Source of the DNA: JAPKYZ01 sp033763835
Lineage (GTDB): Bacteria; Acidobacteriota; Terriglobia; Bryobacterales; Bryobacteraceae
Direction of reading: 5' to 3'
DNA: 64,000 nucleotides
Assembly: GCA_033763835.1 (NCBI GenBank)
Contig: JANRJS010000018.1
Coordinates: 1 to 64,000, forward strand
The position numbers and the translations under genes are program-made. The notes beneath the pieces were generated by a model. It saw only the letters and a list, made by a program, of their open reading frames with translations. It was not told the origin of the DNA and made no database searches. Of the stretch, positions 50,644 to 60,791 are shown piece by piece. The first letter of the stretch is position 1; each line of letters begins with the position of its first letter.

Positions 50644-52320
50644 GTGGTCGTCTCCGCTTCCGAACCGTCGGTCTCGCATCTGCATACGTTCTTTCTATTC
50701 CCGTTTTCGATCGACCGGGAACACGTGCAAACGCGGCATCCGGACATCTGGCTCGAAGGCCGTTGGATGGACGGGCTGGACCGATGGATCGCGAACCACA
50801 TGCCGCCGGAAGGGCTGGGCCACTGGGAGCGCGCCTCGCACGTGCGCTTCGACGCCGAATCTTCGGCCTACCAGGACATGGTGTTCTTCCACCCGTTCGT
50901 GCGCCGGATCTTCTTCGACACGGGCGACCAGAACCATTGCGGCGACGGCGAGCAGGAAAGCCTGCTGCGCCGCTACAAAATCGCCTTGCCGGAAGACGCC
51001 CGGTTCGTTCTCGAAGCCGAGGATTTACGCGGGCGTTCCGCCTCCGCGCAGGTGACTACGCTCACATTGTTTTTGTTCGCCAACGGCATTGGGCTACTCT
51101 CGATCGGCGTCGAAGGCGTCAATGTACCCGCCAAACAAGCGCTCTGGATGAACGAGATGATGCGCAAGATTTATCCGTCGAGCGGGCGGCAGCAGCGCGA
51201 GGGGCGAGTGCCGAGCCGGGTGGCGCTCTCGGTAGAGCGCCGCGGCGAACCTCGCGCGCTCGTCGAAGAACGCTTCGATCACTGCGATATCCATGCGTTT
51301 CAGCCGCCGCTTTCGGCGTTGGTCGCGCGTTTGCTGTACTTCGCCGACTATCCGGCTCAGGAGTACGAACCGGTGCTCGACGAGCGCATGATCGTCTATT
51401 CGTACCTCGCGCTCGACCCGCGCAGCGTGCCCGAAAACTGGCTTGCCTCCGAGGCGGAAGACGTATTCGTCAGCCGCGCCGTCTATGTCGATCACCACGG
51501 CGCGGACTATCGCTATCAGCCGGACTTTACCCGCCACATGATGGAAAAGCAAGTTTACCGGCGCTGGGCCCATCAGGGCACGTTCTACGGGTTCACCAGT
51601 TACTCGACGGTTACCGTCACGCTGGGCGAATTCGATTGCGACGACCACCAGTTGCGCGAAGGCTTTCTGATCCACCGCATGTTCCGGTCGCGCTACTACC
51701 TGATGATGTTAGTGGCCGTTTTCTACCGCGCCACCTTGCTCGATTACGCCGAGCGCGTGGCGCTGGTGTCCCGCCGACTCAATCGCGACTTTGAGGACGA
51801 GCGCCTTTCGATCGAAACCATCCGCTTCGTCAACGCCCTGCGCAACGAGTTCTTGAACTTCTCGAATTACTGGCACTTCGAGGAACTCGCCAACAAAGAC
51901 GAGGAAACCGAGCACTTCAATCTGATGTGCGACGCTTACCGCATTCGCCCTATGTTGATGGACACCGAGCGGGAGATCGACCGCCTGCACGACGCGCTCA
52001 GCGAGTACTACCAGTCGCGTAATACGCAGGCCGTCAACCGCCTCGCCATGATCAGCATGATTCTCGGCGCGGGCGCCGTGCTCACCGGATTTTTCGGAAT
52101 GAACTTCGGCGGCGAATTCGCCAAATTGTTCTTCGAACCGTCCGCGCGCTGGACGCTGGCGCACTGGTTGTCGATCGCCGCCGTTTCCGCCTTCGCTCTC
52201 GGAGCGGTTTCTTTCGGACTCTTCGTCGTCGCGGCGAATTGGAGCGATTACCGCGACGTCTTGCTGCCCGGCGGTCGCGCTAAGCGGATCAAGCTCGATT
52301 CGATCAAGCACGTGGATTAA
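50644..52320 (+). CDS. CorA-like membrane protein with large novel N-terminal domain
   Basis: 558 residues, GTG start or a downstream one. The C-terminal 170 residues resemble CorA Mg2+/Co2+ channels: a long helix (YQSRNTQAVNRLAMISMILGA), the GMN motif G485-M-N in TGFFGMNFGGEF at the end of the first transmembrane helix, then a second helix (SIAAVSAFALGAVSFGLFVVAANW). The N-terminal ~400 residues differ from CorA's funnel and are unrecognised, though FLIHRMFRSRYYLMMLVAVFYRATLLDYAERV is amphipathic. Divalent-metal transport is an inference from GMN. Confidence 0.72.
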   Translation: MVVSASEPSVSHLHTFFLFPFSIDREHVQTRHPDIWLEGRWMDGLDRWIANHMPPEGLGHWERASHVRFDAESSAYQDMVFFHPFVRRIFFDTGDQNHCGDGEQESLLRRYKIALPEDARFVLEAEDLRGRSASAQVTTLTLFLFANGIGLLSIGVEGVNVPAKQALWMNEMMRKIYPSSGRQQREGRVPSRVALSVERRGEPRALVEERFDHCDIHAFQPPLSALVARLLYFADYPAQEYEPVLDERMIVYSYLALDPRSVPENWLASEAEDVFVSRAVYVDHHGADYRYQPDFTRHMMEKQVYRRWAHQGTFYGFTSYSTVTVTLGEFDCDDHQLREGFLIHRMFRSRYYLMMLVAVFYRATLLDYAERVALVSRRLNRDFEDERLSIETIRFVNALRNEFLNFSNYWHFEELANKDEETEHFNLMCDAYRIRPMLMDTEREIDRLHDALSEYYQSRNTQAVNRLAMISMILGAGAVLTGFFGMNFGGEFAKLFFEPSARWTLAHWLSIAAVSAFALGAVSFGLFVVAANWSDYRDVLLPGGRAKRIKLDSIKHVD

Positions 52321-52364
52321 CGCCGGCAGGTTTGATACCATTCCGGGCACTGTAAAGAGGCCCT

Positions 52365-55300
52365 ATGAACCGCTTCATCGCCGCTTTCTCGATGGTCAGC
52401 GCGACTCTCCACGCGCAGAGCACGGCCACGATTTTCGGCTCCGTACGCGACACAGCGGGCGGCGTCATGCCCGGCGCGAGCGTTACCGCCACCCATCGTG
52501 AAACCGGCCTCTCCCGCACCGCGACGGCAAGCGAGGCGGGCGACTACGTATTCGTTCAATTGCCTGTAGGCACCTTTACCGTCCGCGCCACTTCGCCCGG
52601 ATTCAAGGAGTCCATCCAGACGGACTTGCTGATTCAAGTCAACGAGAACCGCCGCGTCGATTTCGAACTGCAAATCGGCCAGGTTTCCGAAAAGGTGGAG
52701 GTGACCGCCCAGTCCGCGCAGGTCGAAACGCGAACGGGCACCATCGGCGAAGTCGTCGACTCGCGCCGCATCGCGGATTTGCCGCTCAACGGACGGAATC
52801 CCGTTCAACTTCAGCTACTCGTCGCGGGAGCGGGCCGGAGAGGCGGCCGCGATCAGCAGCAGAACGAAACGGTGTCGATCAATGGCTCGGCTTTCCGGGG
52901 TAACAATTACGCCCTCGACGGCGGCGACAATCACGACCCTTTCTTCAACACGCCCGCGCCATTCCCCAACCCCGACGCTCTCCAGGAGTTCTCGATCGAG
53001 ACCAATGGCTACGGCGCGGATAAGGGCCGCAATGCCGGAGCGTTCGTCAGCGCGGTGACTAAGTCCGGCACTAACGAATTTCACGGAGCTCTTTTCGAGT
53101 ATCTGCGGAACGACAAGCTGAACGCCCGCGATTTTTTTGCGGTGAGCGTGCCGCCATTCAAGCGGAATCAATTCGGTGGCACGATCGGCGGCCCGATCCG
53201 GCGCGACAAACTGTTTTTCTTCGCTTCGTACCAGGGAACTCGCGAACGAAGCGCTCCCGGCACGACCCAAGCTTTGGTGCCGACGGAAGCCATGCGGCGC
53301 GGCGACTTTTCCGCGCTCACTCGCGCGATCCGCGACCCCAACGGCGGCAATTTTCCGGGCAACGTGATTCCGGCGAGCCGCGTTTACCAGCCCTCGGTGA
53401 AGTTTCTCGATACGTTTATTCCGCTGCCGAACCGCAGCGACGGATTGTTGAGTTTCGCCAGCCAGCAGTCCATCGACGACGATCAAATCGTCGGCAAAGT
53501 GGACTATCAGCTAAACGCGGCGCACCGCGTCAGCGCGCGCCTGCTCTACAACAACAACGGCACTAAACAAGCGGTGGGCACCATCCCGAACCTGCTCGCC
53601 AATATCCCTTACAAGAATTGGAACGGCACGGCGACCGACACCTGGGTGGCCAGTTCGCGCATCGTCAACGCGCTTACGTTCACCGTTCAGAACATCGAGC
53701 GCGACCAATCGGCGATCACCCCGCCGAATGTCGGCTGGCGCGATTTCGGCTCGGGTATTGTGCGCGCGCACCGCGAGGATACCGTTGCCGCCACCGACAC
53801 TAACGTCATCGGCTATTGGTACGCCTTTACCCGCCATCCGCTGTATCAGCAGCGATATTTCTACCATCTGCGAAACGAAACCTCCTGGAGCCTGAGGTCG
53901 CACTTGATCAAGTTCGGCGGCGAGTGGCGGCACGATATCGTCGACCGGCGCGAGCGGTTTCAGGGCGATCCAGCCATCGCGTTTCGCGGTCAGATCACCA
54001 ACGACGCGATGGCCGATTTCATGATCGGACGGCCCGACAGCATATTGCAAAGTTCGGGCGCCGAAAGCTATCCCGTAGGCAGCGCCTACAGCTTGTACGT
54101 CCAGGACGATTGGAAGGTGGCCCGCCAGTTAACCCTGAATCTCGGCTTGCGCTGGGACCCCTACACTCCGCCGCCCGACAAACGCGGGACCGGCGCGATG
54201 TTCCGGGCGGGGCAGCAATCTACTTTCTTTCCGCTCGCGCCTGTGGGGATGGTTTACTGGGGACAGGACGCGGCGGTACCGCAAAAATACGGGTTCGGCA
54301 ACCTTTGGAACAACTGGGCGCCGCGGTTCGGCTTCGCTTTCGACCCCACGGGTAGCGGCAAGTCGAGTATCCGCGGCGGCTACGGGCTCTTCTACGGTTC
54401 CCGCGCGCTACAGAACGTGGGGGGCGGCGGCCCCGGCTATGTACTAGGTCTCAACATCAACCCAGTGCCCGGTGGTTTGGCGAATCCGTATCAAACTATC
54501 GGTGGCAATCCTTACCCCTTTACCGCGCCGGAGACCGCGGAGCAGCGCCGCACTTTCGCGTTCGTCCGCCCGGTTTCCGTCGGCGGCTGGGATCCGGGTT
54601 TCCGCAACGCACTGGTGCAGCAGTGGAACTTCAGTGTGCAGCGCCAACTTTGGCAAAGTTGGATCTTCACCGCCGCCTATGTCGCGAGCAAAGGTAACGG
54701 CATCGAGACCACCCGCCAACTCAATCCAGGAATATTCGGCCGGCCCGGTACGCTGCAGCAGCGACGAGTCTACCCCGAGTTCTCGGCGATCGCACAGAGT
54801 AGCGCCGAAGGAAACTACACATACAACTCGTTGCAAATCACCGCCAACAAGAGATTCTCGAAAGGTCTTACTCTACTCGCCAGCTACACGTGGGGCCGGA
54901 ACATCGACAACCTCGCCGATCCCCAGGACGGAAGCGATTTCAGCCGCGAGAAGGCGATCTCGCCTAACAATATCGATCACCGGTTTGTCGGTAGTTTCAT
55001 TTGGGAACTACCGCGCTATCGCGGCAATCCGCTGGCGCGTCTCGCCATCGACGGCTGGGAAGTCAACGGCATCGTTTCGATCGAGTCCGGCTTGTATTTC
55101 AACGTCGTCAGCGGGCGCGACAACTCGGGCACGGGCATCAATCAGGATCGGCCGGATCTGATCGGAAATCCGTATCTGGACACCGGGCGTTCCCGCAACG
55201 AACTCATCAACGGCTACTACAATCCGGCGGCCTTCCGGCAGAACGCGCCGGGGACTTACGGTAACGCCGGACGCAATCTGATCGCCGGACCGGGTGAGGC

Positions 55301-55499
55301 GTTAGTAGACCTCGGTCTGGTCAAGACTTTCGCGATTACCGACCGGCAACGCATCCGGTTCCGTGCAGAAGCTTTCAATGCGTTGAATCGCGTCAACCTG
55401 GACAATCCGGTCGGCAACTTGCTGGCGGCGAACGTGGCGAAGATCACTGGCGCGGGTCCGCCTCGCGTGTTCCAGCTCGCGCTTCGCTTCGAGTTCTAG
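52365..55499 (+). CDS. Oar-like TonB-dependent outer-membrane receptor
   Basis: 1044 residues. Signal peptide (MNRFIAAFSMVSATLHAQ), N-terminal carboxypeptidase-regulatory-like domain (TATIFGSVRDTAGGVMPGAS, 19-105), plug (LPLNGRNPVQLQLLVAG, NYALDGGDNHDPFF) and a long beta-barrel ending VFQLALRFEF. The SD AAAGAGG is five bases before ATG. It is only distantly similar to the receptor at 21.7 kb and probably has a different ligand. Its stop overlaps that of the thiolase gene. Confidence 0.93.
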   Translation: MNRFIAAFSMVSATLHAQSTATIFGSVRDTAGGVMPGASVTATHRETGLSRTATASEAGDYVFVQLPVGTFTVRATSPGFKESIQTDLLIQVNENRRVDFELQIGQVSEKVEVTAQSAQVETRTGTIGEVVDSRRIADLPLNGRNPVQLQLLVAGAGRRGGRDQQQNETVSINGSAFRGNNYALDGGDNHDPFFNTPAPFPNPDALQEFSIETNGYGADKGRNAGAFVSAVTKSGTNEFHGALFEYLRNDKLNARDFFAVSVPPFKRNQFGGTIGGPIRRDKLFFFASYQGTRERSAPGTTQALVPTEAMRRGDFSALTRAIRDPNGGNFPGNVIPASRVYQPSVKFLDTFIPLPNRSDGLLSFASQQSIDDDQIVGKVDYQLNAAHRVSARLLYNNNGTKQAVGTIPNLLANIPYKNWNGTATDTWVASSRIVNALTFTVQNIERDQSAITPPNVGWRDFGSGIVRAHREDTVAATDTNVIGYWYAFTRHPLYQQRYFYHLRNETSWSLRSHLIKFGGEWRHDIVDRRERFQGDPAIAFRGQITNDAMADFMIGRPDSILQSSGAESYPVGSAYSLYVQDDWKVARQLTLNLGLRWDPYTPPPDKRGTGAMFRAGQQSTFFPLAPVGMVYWGQDAAVPQKYGFGNLWNNWAPRFGFAFDPTGSGKSSIRGGYGLFYGSRALQNVGGGGPGYVLGLNINPVPGGLANPYQTIGGNPYPFTAPETAEQRRTFAFVRPVSVGGWDPGFRNALVQQWNFSVQRQLWQSWIFTAAYVASKGNGIETTRQLNPGIFGRPGTLQQRRVYPEFSAIAQSSAEGNYTYNSLQITANKRFSKGLTLLASYTWGRNIDNLADPQDGSDFSREKAISPNNIDHRFVGSFIWELPRYRGNPLARLAIDGWEVNGIVSIESGLYFNVVSGRDNSGTGINQDRPDLIGNPYLDTGRSRNELINGYYNPAAFRQNAPGTYGNAGRNLIAGPGEALVDLGLVKTFAITDRQRIRFRAEAFNALNRVNLDNPVGNLLAANVAKITGAGPPRVFQLALRFEF

Positions 55500-56665
55500 T
55501 TCAAGCTCTCGAAGAGCCCGGCCGCGCCTTGTCCGCCGCCGATGCACATGGTGACGAGTCCATAGCGGTGGCCGCCGCGCTTCATTTCGCGGAGGATTGT
55601 CGCCGTAAGCTTCGCGCCAGTGCAGCCCAGCGGATGCCCGAGAGCCACCGCGCCGCCGTTTACGTTCGTTCGTTCAAGCGGCAGTCCCGCCTGCCGGATC
55701 ACGGCGAGCGCCTGGCACGCAAACGCCTCGTTCAATTCGATGACGCCGATGTCGTCGATCTTCAGTCCCGCGAGGGCCAGCGCTTTCGGAATCGCCACTA
55801 CGGGGCCGATGCCCATAATCTCGGGCGGCACTCCGCCGACCGCGAAGCTGACGAATCGCGCCATCGGCTTCAGCCCAAGCTCGCGAGCTTTCGATTCCGA
55901 CATCACCAGAGCCATCGCCGCGCCGTCGGAAGTCTGCGATGAGTTACCCGCCGTCACCTCGCCTTGCGCGTGGAACACGGGCTTGAGCTTGGCGAGCGCC
56001 TCGAGCGAAGTATCCGCGCGCGGACCTTCGTCCTTTGCGAACTTGATCGACTTGGTTCCCTCGGGCGTTGTGAATGCTACTTCGACCGGCACTAGTTCGT
56101 CGTCGAACTTCCCCGCCGCCTGCGCAGCTAGCGCGTTTTGGTGACTGCGATAGGAGAACGCATCGGCGTCCGCGCGCGACACGTTGTACTTCGTGCGGAC
56201 GTTCTCCGCCGTGAGGCCCATGCTGACGTAAATCTCGGGACGATGGTCGACCAGCCACGGATTGGGCGCAAGCCGTTGCGCGGCCATCGGAAGCATCGAC
56301 ATCGATTCCGATCCACCGGCCAGCACGATCTGCGCGCCGCCCGCGCGAATGCGCTCCGCCGCCATCGCGATCGATTGCAGCCCGGAGGAGCAGAACCGGT
56401 TGATCGTGACGCCGGGTACTTGATCCGGCAATCCCGCTCGAACCGCGGCAATGCGGGCCATATTCGCGCCGGATTCGCCCTCGGGCGTCGCGCAACCGAG
56501 AATCACGTCGTCGATTTCCTCGCGCGGCACTTGCGGATACCGGTCGAGCAACGCGGTGGTTACGCGCGCGGCGAGATCGTCGGGACGCACCGTACGCAAT
56601 GTGCCCTTTGGAGCCTTGCCTACCGGGGTGCGCAAACAATCCACAATTACGGCTTCGGTCATCAC
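55496..56665 (-). CDS. fadA: Acetyl-CoA acyltransferase (thiolase)
   Basis: 389 residues. Nucleophile C92 in INRFCSSGLQSIAMA, the GHPLGCTGAK segment with H344, and the second cysteine C374 in CIGGGQGAAG are all present. It cleaves 3-ketoacyl-CoA to acetyl-CoA and shortened acyl-CoA. It is six bases downstream of the multifunctional dehydrogenase/hydratase, as in fad operons. Whether it is degradative (FadA) or biosynthetic is judged by this partner. Confidence 0.92.
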   Translation of the reverse strand: MMTEAVIVDCLRTPVGKAPKGTLRTVRPDDLAARVTTALLDRYPQVPREEIDDVILGCATPEGESGANMARIAAVRAGLPDQVPGVTINRFCSSGLQSIAMAAERIRAGGAQIVLAGGSESMSMLPMAAQRLAPNPWLVDHRPEIYVSMGLTAENVRTKYNVSRADADAFSYRSHQNALAAQAAGKFDDELVPVEVAFTTPEGTKSIKFAKDEGPRADTSLEALAKLKPVFHAQGEVTAGNSSQTSDGAAMALVMSESKARELGLKPMARFVSFAVGGVPPEIMGIGPVVAIPKALALAGLKIDDIGVIELNEAFACQALAVIRQAGLPLERTNVNGGAVALGHPLGCTGAKLTATILREMKRGGHRYGLVTMCIGGGQGAAGLFESLN

Positions 56666-56671
56666 TTCCTC

Positions 56672-58918
56672 CTAGTTTCGCAGCGGCTTTCCGGTCTTCA
56701 ACATCGCTTGGATACGTTCGATCGTTTTCGGCGTTCCGCAAAGGCTTAAGAACGCCTCGCGCTCCAGATCGAGCAGGTATTGTTCGCTCACTTGCGACTC
56801 GCCCGTTAAATCGCCGCCGCAGAGCACATGGGCGAGCTTGTGCGCGATGGCGAGGTCATGATCGGAAATGAAGTTGCCTTGCCGCGCCAGCCACGCGCCC
56901 ATCTTGAGAATCGCCTTGCCCGGCGCGCCCGCCACTTTGATGTCGGATCGCGGTGCGCCGGGAGCGTACCCGCGCGTCATCGAAAGGGCCAGCGCTTTCG
57001 CGTCGGCGATCAGACGATCCTGGTTCATGGTGACGCTCGCGCCGCGGTCGAGCAGACCGAGCGCCTTCGCGTCTTCCGCCGATCCGGACACCTTGGCGTA
57101 ACCGATCAAGTCGAACGCCTTGCGCGGGTCCTTCAATCGGGCGATCAACTCCTTGCAGCCGCCCGCGCCTGGGATGAGACCGACGCCGACCTCGACGAGG
57201 CCCATATAGAGTTCCGCCGAAGCTTGCACGCCACGCGAGTGCAACACGATCTCGCACCCGCCGCCGAGCGCTCGCCCGAACGGGGCGGCCACTACGGGCT
57301 TCGGCGCATACTTCACGGCCATCATCGCTTGCTGGAACTGGTGAATCGCGCCATTGAGTTCGTCCCATTCGCCGTCGAGGGCGGCCATCAGTACCAGCAC
57401 CAGATTTGCGCCGACGGAAAAATTTTCGCCTTCGTTGGCGATCACCATCGCCTCGAAATTTTTCGCCAACTCTTCGATTCCGCGATAGACCATCGCCACG
57501 GAATCCGCGCCGAGCGAATTCATTTTCGAGTGGAACTCGAGACACAGCGCGCCGTCGCCAAGATCGACCAGCGACGCGCCGGGATTCGCTTCCACTACGC
57601 CACGTTGCCGCTTGGTGGAGGCGATCGAAACACAGCCGGGAAGTACGCGCGAAGGATCGCCCGCCGAGTACCAGCTCGGCGCTCCCGCCTGCCGCATGCG
57701 GGAAACGTTCTCCGGCAGCGCGCGGCCTTCCTTCTCGATCCGTTCGCAAACACTCTGGAATCCGAGTGTGTCCCACAGCTCGAACGGCCCCAGCTTGTGC
57801 GCGTAGCCCCAACGCATGGCGCGATCGATGTCGATGGGACGGTCCGCGATTTCGGGGATACGCTCCGCGCAATAGAGGAATGAGTCGGAAAACAATTTCC
57901 ACAGAAATGTTCCGACGCGCCCTGGGCTCCTAACCAGCGTTCTGAGGCGTTCTCCCAAATCTTCGATTGCGAGCGCCGTTTCGATCTCCGGCAGTTTGGG
58001 GCGGTTCGCCGGGTGATACTCGAGCGTCTTCCAGTCGATGGCGTGGATCGCGCGCTCCGGGCCGACGCGTTTGTAGAAGCCTTGCCCCGATTTGTCGCCC
58101 AACCAGCCGCGCTCGACGATCGCTTTCAGAAAATCGGGCGGAAGGAACCGCGCGCGCCAAGGATCGTGCGGAACGGCGTCGTATAGATTCTTGCCGACGA
58201 ACGCCCAGACGTCGACGCCAACCAAATCGAGCAACCGGAAGCTGGCCGAGTTGGGCAAGCCGATCAGCGAACCCGTGATCGCGTCCACTTCCTCGATGGT
58301 GTAGTCGTCCTCCACCATGATCTTGGCGACCGTCGAGCCGAAGAAACTGCCGATGCGGTTGGCGATGAAGTTCGGCGTGTCCTTACAACGCACAACGCCT
58401 TTACCCAAACGCCGGTCGCCGAAGTCGGAAACGAAATCGAGGATGGCGGAATCGGTGCCCGGCCCGGGAATTACCTCGAGCAGATGCAGATAGCGCGGGG
58501 GATTGAAGAAGTGTGTCCCACAGAAGCGCCGCTGCACGGATGCGTCCCATCCTTCGGCGACCTTCGCTAGCGGAATTCCCGACGTGTTCGTGGACAGGAT
58601 CGCATCCGGCGGCGCGGCGGCGATGGCGCGCGGCCACAGGTCCCGCTTGATATCGAGATTCTCGACCACCGCCTCGATCACCCAGTCGCAAGTGGCGAGT
58701 TCGGCGAGATCGTCGAAACTACCCGTACGGATGTTGCCCTGCGAGGCGGCGGTGAAGAACGCGGGAGGCTTGCCCTTGGCCGCCGCTTCCAGACCTTTGT
58801 CCGCCATTCCAGGTAAATCGAGCAGCAGTGCAGGTACTTGAGCGTTGGCGAAGTGGGCGGCGATCCGGGCGCCCATAGTCCCGGCGCCAAGCACGGCGAC
58901 GCGGCGAATTGGCTTCAT
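56672..58918 (-). CDS. 3-hydroxyacyl-CoA dehydrogenase/enoyl-CoA hydratase fusion (FadN-type order)
   Basis: 748 residues. The dehydrogenase comes first (VAVLGAGTMGARIAAHFA, GTHFFNPPRYLHLLEVIPG, KDTPNFIANRIGSFF) and the enoyl-CoA hydratase domain last (about 450-700: LCLEFHSKMNSLGADSVAM, PFGRALGGGCEIVLHSRG). This order is that of FadN-like proteins, opposite to E. coli FadB. With the thiolase it gives steps two to four of beta-oxidation. It is divergent from the UPF0104 gene by 54 bases. Confidence 0.92.
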   Translation of the reverse strand: MKPIRRVAVLGAGTMGARIAAHFANAQVPALLLDLPGMADKGLEAAAKGKPPAFFTAASQGNIRTGSFDDLAELATCDWVIEAVVENLDIKRDLWPRAIAAAPPDAILSTNTSGIPLAKVAEGWDASVQRRFCGTHFFNPPRYLHLLEVIPGPGTDSAILDFVSDFGDRRLGKGVVRCKDTPNFIANRIGSFFGSTVAKIMVEDDYTIEEVDAITGSLIGLPNSASFRLLDLVGVDVWAFVGKNLYDAVPHDPWRARFLPPDFLKAIVERGWLGDKSGQGFYKRVGPERAIHAIDWKTLEYHPANRPKLPEIETALAIEDLGERLRTLVRSPGRVGTFLWKLFSDSFLYCAERIPEIADRPIDIDRAMRWGYAHKLGPFELWDTLGFQSVCERIEKEGRALPENVSRMRQAGAPSWYSAGDPSRVLPGCVSIASTKRQRGVVEANPGASLVDLGDGALCLEFHSKMNSLGADSVAMVYRGIEELAKNFEAMVIANEGENFSVGANLVLVLMAALDGEWDELNGAIHQFQQAMMAVKYAPKPVVAAPFGRALGGGCEIVLHSRGVQASAELYMGLVEVGVGLIPGAGGCKELIARLKDPRKAFDLIGYAKVSGSAEDAKALGLLDRGASVTMNQDRLIADAKALALSMTRGYAPGAPRSDIKVAGAPGKAILKMGAWLARQGNFISDHDLAIAHKLAHVLCGGDLTGESQVSEQYLLDLEREAFLSLCGTPKTIERIQAMLKTGKPLRN

Positions 58919-58972
58919 AAGAGTCGTTCCGGCGGGAGGAGTTCGAGAACAGGGTAACAGGTATCATGAGGG

Positions 58973-59944
58973 TTGACTTCCGCCCGCGCGAAGATCTTCC
59001 TGATCGTCACGAATCTAATCTCCGTCGCGTGCCTTATATGGGTTTTGCGCGACGCGAATCTCGCCGAATTGGGCACGGAGATTCGCGAAATGAAATGGAT
59101 TTGGGTGGTGTTCGCCTCCGCCGCCGATATCTCCGTTTACATATTGCAGGGCTGGCGGTGGAGCATGCTGCTCGAACCCGTGGCGCGAGTGCCGTTCTGG
59201 CGAAGCGTGCGCGCTATTTATGTTGGATTGTTCGCCAACGAGGTGCTGCCGTTCCGTTCCGGCGAAATCATCCGTTGTCTGCTCTTGTCGCGCTGGACCG
59301 GACTGCCGCTGAGCGTCAGTTTCTCGTCGATCCTGATCGAGCGGATTTTCGACGGCATCTGGCTGGTGCTGTATACCGCCCTCGTCGTGCAGTTTGTCGA
59401 GCTTCCCAAACTGGTCCGCGACGGTAGCAACGTTCTGGTGATCGTTATCTTCGTTCTGGCTGGATTGCTGGGCTGGGTGGTGTTTAATCGCGAGCGGGCG
59501 CTGGCGTTCGCCGGCGAACGCAAGAAGCTACGCATCCTGGTCGAAGACCTGCACGCGATGGGGAACTCCGGCAGCTTCTATTCCTCTTGGCTGGCGAGTC
59601 TGCCGCATCTCCTTTCGATGACTCTGCCGATTTACTGCGTCGCGAAAGCCTACGGCCTCGAACAGGTGGGGCTGATGGAGGCGGCGGTAATCAATGTCAT
59701 CGTGCGGGTCGGCACGATCATTCCAAACGCACCCGGCAACTTCGGAACCTATCAGGTGCTGGTGGTCCTCGCGCTATCGCTGTTCGGCGTCGAGAGCGCG
59801 CAGGCCAAACGCTTTTCGCTGGTGCTTTGGGGTATCGTGACGATGCCGCTGTTGATCGCCGGATTCGTCGCTCTCTCGGTGACGGGATTCAAGATCGGCG
59901 AATTGGTGAAGCAGGCGCAAGAGGAGACCAAGAGTCATGGCTAA
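58973..59944 (+). CDS. UPF0104/lysylphosphatidylglycerol-synthase-like membrane protein
   Basis: 323 residues from a TTG at 58973. About eight transmembrane helices, with the family hallmark GWRWSMLLEPVARVPFWRSV, FANEVLPFRSGEIIRCLLL (a conserved region), and PNAPGNFGTYQVLVVLAL. Members flip or modify lipids; some are flippase domains of MprF. Overlaps the PIG-L gene by eight bases. No synthase domain is attached. Confidence 0.82.
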   Translation: MTSARAKIFLIVTNLISVACLIWVLRDANLAELGTEIREMKWIWVVFASAADISVYILQGWRWSMLLEPVARVPFWRSVRAIYVGLFANEVLPFRSGEIIRCLLLSRWTGLPLSVSFSSILIERIFDGIWLVLYTALVVQFVELPKLVRDGSNVLVIVIFVLAGLLGWVVFNRERALAFAGERKKLRILVEDLHAMGNSGSFYSSWLASLPHLLSMTLPIYCVAKAYGLEQVGLMEAAVINVIVRVGTIIPNAPGNFGTYQVLVVLALSLFGVESAQAKRFSLVLWGIVTMPLLIAGFVALSVTGFKIGELVKQAQEETKSHG

Positions 59945-60788
59945 GTTACTGTTGCTGGCGATGGCCGCGCTGCCGCTGGCGGCGCAACTGCGAATTATCG
60001 CCATCGGCGCGCATCCAGACGATTGCGATATCGGCATGGGAGGCACGGCGGCGCTATTCGTCGCGGCGGGACACATGGTGAAATTCGTCTCCGTCACCAA
60101 CGGCGACGCGGGCCATCACGAAATGGGCGGCGGCGTTCTCGCCAAGCGACGCTACGCCGAAACGCAGGAAGTGGCGCGGCGTTTGGGAATCTCCTACGAT
60201 GTGCTCGACAACCACGACGGCGAGCTTTCGCCGAATTACGAAGTCCGCAAGCAGATCATCCGCAAGATTCGCGATTGGCAGGCGGATGTAGTGATCGGAC
60301 CGCGCATCAACGACTATCATCCCGACCATCGCTATACCGGCATGCTGGTGCAGGACGCCGCTTACATGGTCGTCGTGCCGAACGTCGCGCCCGACACTCC
60401 GCCGTTACGGAAGAATCCCGTGTTCCTCTACTTCCAGGACCGATTCCAGAAGCCGCAGCCGTTCAAACCCGACATCGTCGTCGCAATCGACGAAGTATTC
60501 GAAAAGAAGGTGGACGCGCTGGACGCGCATGTGAGCCAGTTCTACGAATGGTTGCCATGGGTAGAGGGCACTCTCGCGCAAGTACCGAAGGATCCGGCGG
60601 CGCGCAAGAGCTGGCTCCGCGAACGCCGCAAGCGCCCGGTGACGCCCGCCGTCCGCGCGGGAGCCGAGCGTTGGTACGGCGGTGCAGCAGGTAAGTTCCA
60701 GCACTTCGAGGCGTTCGAAATCGCCGAGTACGGCGCGCAGCCCGACGAAGCCGAAATCCGGCGTCTCTTTCCGATGTTGCGAAAATAG
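59937..60788 (+). CDS. PIG-L/LmbE-family deacetylase
   Basis: 283 residues with a short signal-like start (MAKLLLLAMAALPLAAQ). The zinc motif AHPDD (25-29) and the NDYHPDHRYTG motif are intact. Relatives deacetylate N-acetylglucosaminyl compounds (GPI, mycothiol, bacillithiol precursors). Export would point to a polysaccharide substrate. It overlaps the UPF0104 gene and precedes the MNT/HEPN pair by three bases. Confidence 0.88.
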   Translation: MAKLLLLAMAALPLAAQLRIIAIGAHPDDCDIGMGGTAALFVAAGHMVKFVSVTNGDAGHHEMGGGVLAKRRYAETQEVARRLGISYDVLDNHDGELSPNYEVRKQIIRKIRDWQADVVIGPRINDYHPDHRYTGMLVQDAAYMVVVPNVAPDTPPLRKNPVFLYFQDRFQKPQPFKPDIVVAIDEVFEKKVDALDAHVSQFYEWLPWVEGTLAQVPKDPAARKSWLRERRKRPVTPAVRAGAERWYGGAAGKFQHFEAFEIAEYGAQPDEAEIRRLFPMLRK

Positions 60789-60791
60789 GGC

